Part shown: positions 52,229-53,552 of the stretch, piece after piece
Layout of the letters: every line of letters begins with the position of its first letter
Position numbering within the stretch: the stretch's first letter is position 1
NCBI GenBank assembly: GCA_964624585.1
Contig: CAZUXE010000013.1
Location: 1-53,552 of the forward strand
Reading direction: 5' to 3'
DNA: 53,552 bases
Source of the DNA: CAZUXE01 sp964624585
Lineage (GTDB): Bacteria > Hydrothermota > Tepidihabitantia > B3-TA06
The notes under the pieces: model-generated
What the model was told of the DNA's origin: nothing
Databases searched by the model: none
Seen by the model: the letters and a program-made list of their open reading frames with translations, nothing else
Made by a program: the position numbers and the translations under genes

Positions 52229-53552
52229 ACTTGAAAACTACCCATAAGCCGATCAAAAGTTACTATAATAATCTTCAAAAGCTGGACTTATTCAACGAAA
52301 CCAAGGAAGGTGCCGTATCCCCAGCCTTTGCCACTCTTCTCCGACATTGTGCACACAAACTCAAACTCACATTGATAGAGCAGTACACTATGAAACGCAA
52401 CTCCCACTCCATCCGTGTAGACGGAGCAGTAGTAGACGAGTTCAAGCTGCCCCACGGTTACTGGGAAGCCAAAGACTCAAAAGACAATCTGGAAAAAGAA
52501 GTCCAAAAGAAATTCAAAGTAGGCTACCCAAAAGATAACATCATCTTCCAGTCACCGACACAAATTATCATCTACCAGCACGGGCAGGAAGTATTCAACG
52601 AAGACATCACCGAACCCAACAAGAAAAACCTGGTTGCCGCCTTAAAACTCTTCTTTGCCTACGAACCGCCTGCATACAATCAGTGGGAGCGGGCAATTGA
52701 GGAATTCAAGCCAATAATACCACAGTTAGGCGAAGGGCTGCTGAAAAAGATAGAGCATGAGTACAAGGCCAATCCCCAATTCAAGAAAGCCTTCACTAAC
52801 TTCTTAGAACTGTGCAGACAATCGTTGAATCCCAACCTCTCTAAACAGGCGGTGGAAGAAATGCTTATTCAGCATCTCTTAACCGAGCGGCTGTTCCGCA
52901 CAGTGTTTGCTAATCCCGACTTTGCCCGACACAACATCATTGCCGCTGAAATAGAGAAGGTCATTGACACCCTCACCTCGCACTACTTCAGCCGCAAGGA
53001 GTTTTTGGCCAAGCTGGACCGTTTCTACGGGGCTATTGAGACAACCGCCGCAACCATTGATGACTACTCCCAAAAACAGTCGTTCCTCAACACCATCTAC
53101 GAGCAGTTCTTCCAGGGGTTCTCAGTCAAGGTGGCCGACACTCACGGCATCGTCTACACCCCACAGCCTATTGTGGACTTCATGGTCAACTCAGTGGAAG
53201 ATATTATGCAAAAAGAGTTCGGGCGTTCGCTTTCTTCAAAGGATGTACACATACTTGACCCTTTCGTGGGTACAGGCAACTTTATAATCAACGTGATGCG
53301 CAAGATGAAGCGCACCGCCCTGCCCCACAAGTACGCGCACGAACTGCACTGCAACGAGGTTATGCTCCTGCCATATTACATTGCGTCCATGAACATCGAG
53401 CACGCTTATTACGAGCTTACCGACCGCTACGAACCGTTTGAGGGCATTTGCTTTGTGGATACCTTTGAATTGGCCGAAGAAAAACAGCGTCCGCTTTTTG
53501 TAAAGGCCAACACCGAACGGGTGGAACGCCAGAAACACTCACCCATCTTTGT
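52225..53552 (+). CDS. Type ISP-like restriction-modification enzyme, 5' part
   Basis: An open frame of at least 442 codons that runs off the window's right edge without a stop. The N-terminal nuclease-like domain has LIEQYTMKR...VVDEFKLPHGYWEAKDS, a PD-(D/E)xK pattern with Asp71 and Glu81-x-Lys83. A helical middle leads to DTHGIVYTPQPIVDFMV and methyltransferase motif I ILDPFVGTGNF (Asp345-Gly351); the NPPY motif IV would be beyond the edge. No helicase lies between nuclease and methylase, unlike full LlaGI-type ISP enzymes, so it may be a nuclease-methylase IIG-like form. The start is uncertain: TTG at 52225, with GAAGGAG 14 nt upstream, or ATT at 52216. Codon use is richer in C-ending codons than in its neighbours, suggesting transfer. 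Confidence 0.85.
   Translation, partial: MNLKTTHKPIKSYYNNLQKLDLFNETKEGAVSPAFATLLRHCAHKLKLTLIEQYTMKRNSHSIRVDGAVVDEFKLPHGYWEAKDSKDNLEKEVQKKFKVGYPKDNIIFQSPTQIIIYQHGQEVFNEDITEPNKKNLVAALKLFFAYEPPAYNQWERAIEEFKPIIPQLGEGLLKKIEHEYKANPQFKKAFTNFLELCRQSLNPNLSKQAVEEMLIQHLLTERLFRTVFANPDFARHNIIAAEIEKVIDTLTSHYFSRKEFLAKLDRFYGAIETTAATIDDYSQKQSFLNTIYEQFFQGFSVKVADTHGIVYTPQPIVDFMVNSVEDIMQKEFGRSLSSKDVHILDPFVGTGNFIINVMRKMKRTALPHKYAHELHCNEVMLLPYYIASMNIEHAYYELTDRYEPFEGICFVDTFELAEEKQRPLFVKANTERVERQKHSPIF

Overview
This window looks like part of a bacterial chromosome from an uncultivated FCB-like or candidate-phylum lineage; candidate division WOR-3/Stahlbacteria is the closest fit I can suggest. That is an inference from gene content: a gingipain-type C25 peptidase with a FlgD/T9SS-like C-terminal domain, a metallopeptidase/propeller/BamA-barrel fusion, many TPR envelope proteins, and an archaeal-type GatD/GatE pair beside ordinary bacterial ThrS, PheS and IF3. 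Two runs of exactly 100 N (21372-21471 and 25604-25703) show that it is a scaffold from a draft assembly, probably a metagenome bin.

Layout. 1-540: a tandem array and a GC-rich inverted-repeat element ahead of a glutamate-semialdehyde dehydrogenase (540-2087). 2.2-4.2 kb: a decayed gene and small sensor-like proteins (V4R-like, winged-helix-like, cupin). 4.2-14.5 kb (minus): an envelope block with a C25 peptidase, a cellulose-synthase-like GT2, a lipoprotein and a protease/BamA fusion. 15.3-18.7 kb (plus): gatD-gatE, the transamidation route to Gln-tRNA(Gln). 18.7-24.1 kb (minus): three paralogous units of an FxLYD-like domain joined to a YiiX/NlpC-like permuted papain domain, one fused and two split into overlapping gene pairs, with a TPR gene between them. 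24.2-27.3 kb: small secreted and membrane proteins. 27.8-36.5 kb (plus): a long operon with a DUF4175-like coiled-coil protein, TPR proteins, DivIVA, purine nucleoside phosphorylase, NadD and a histone H1-like tail protein. 36.8-45.4 kb (minus): thrS-infC-rpmI-rplT-pheS running on into a TPR gene and pyrK-pyrD-pyrF-pyrE. 45.9-52.1 kb (minus): glutamate dehydrogenase, a diguanylate cyclase with an outer-membrane protein, and tRNA-Leu-rnc-prsW-mgtC. 52.2 kb to the end: the 5' part of a type ISP-like restriction-modification gene.

How the genes connect. The dehydrogenase at 540 makes glutamate and the one at 45918 interconverts it with 2-oxoglutarate, suggesting amino-acid catabolism. Nucleotide metabolism is represented by the pyr genes and PNP. 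Much of the rest builds or remodels the cell envelope.

Regulation visible in the sequence. Promoters here are uniform: TTGAC(A/T/G), almost always a 16-nt spacer, then TANNNT. In at least four cases (genes at 22912, 25021, 32528 and 49892) the start codon follows the -10 box by only 5-6 nt, which predicts leaderless mRNAs. rnc starts 1 nt after the 3' end of a tRNA gene. infC appears to use an AUU start. Intergenic regions carry tandem arrays with an exact 11-bp period in two sequence families (NNNRTCAAAAG and NNCCCGTAACA), which I do not recognise as a described repeat class.
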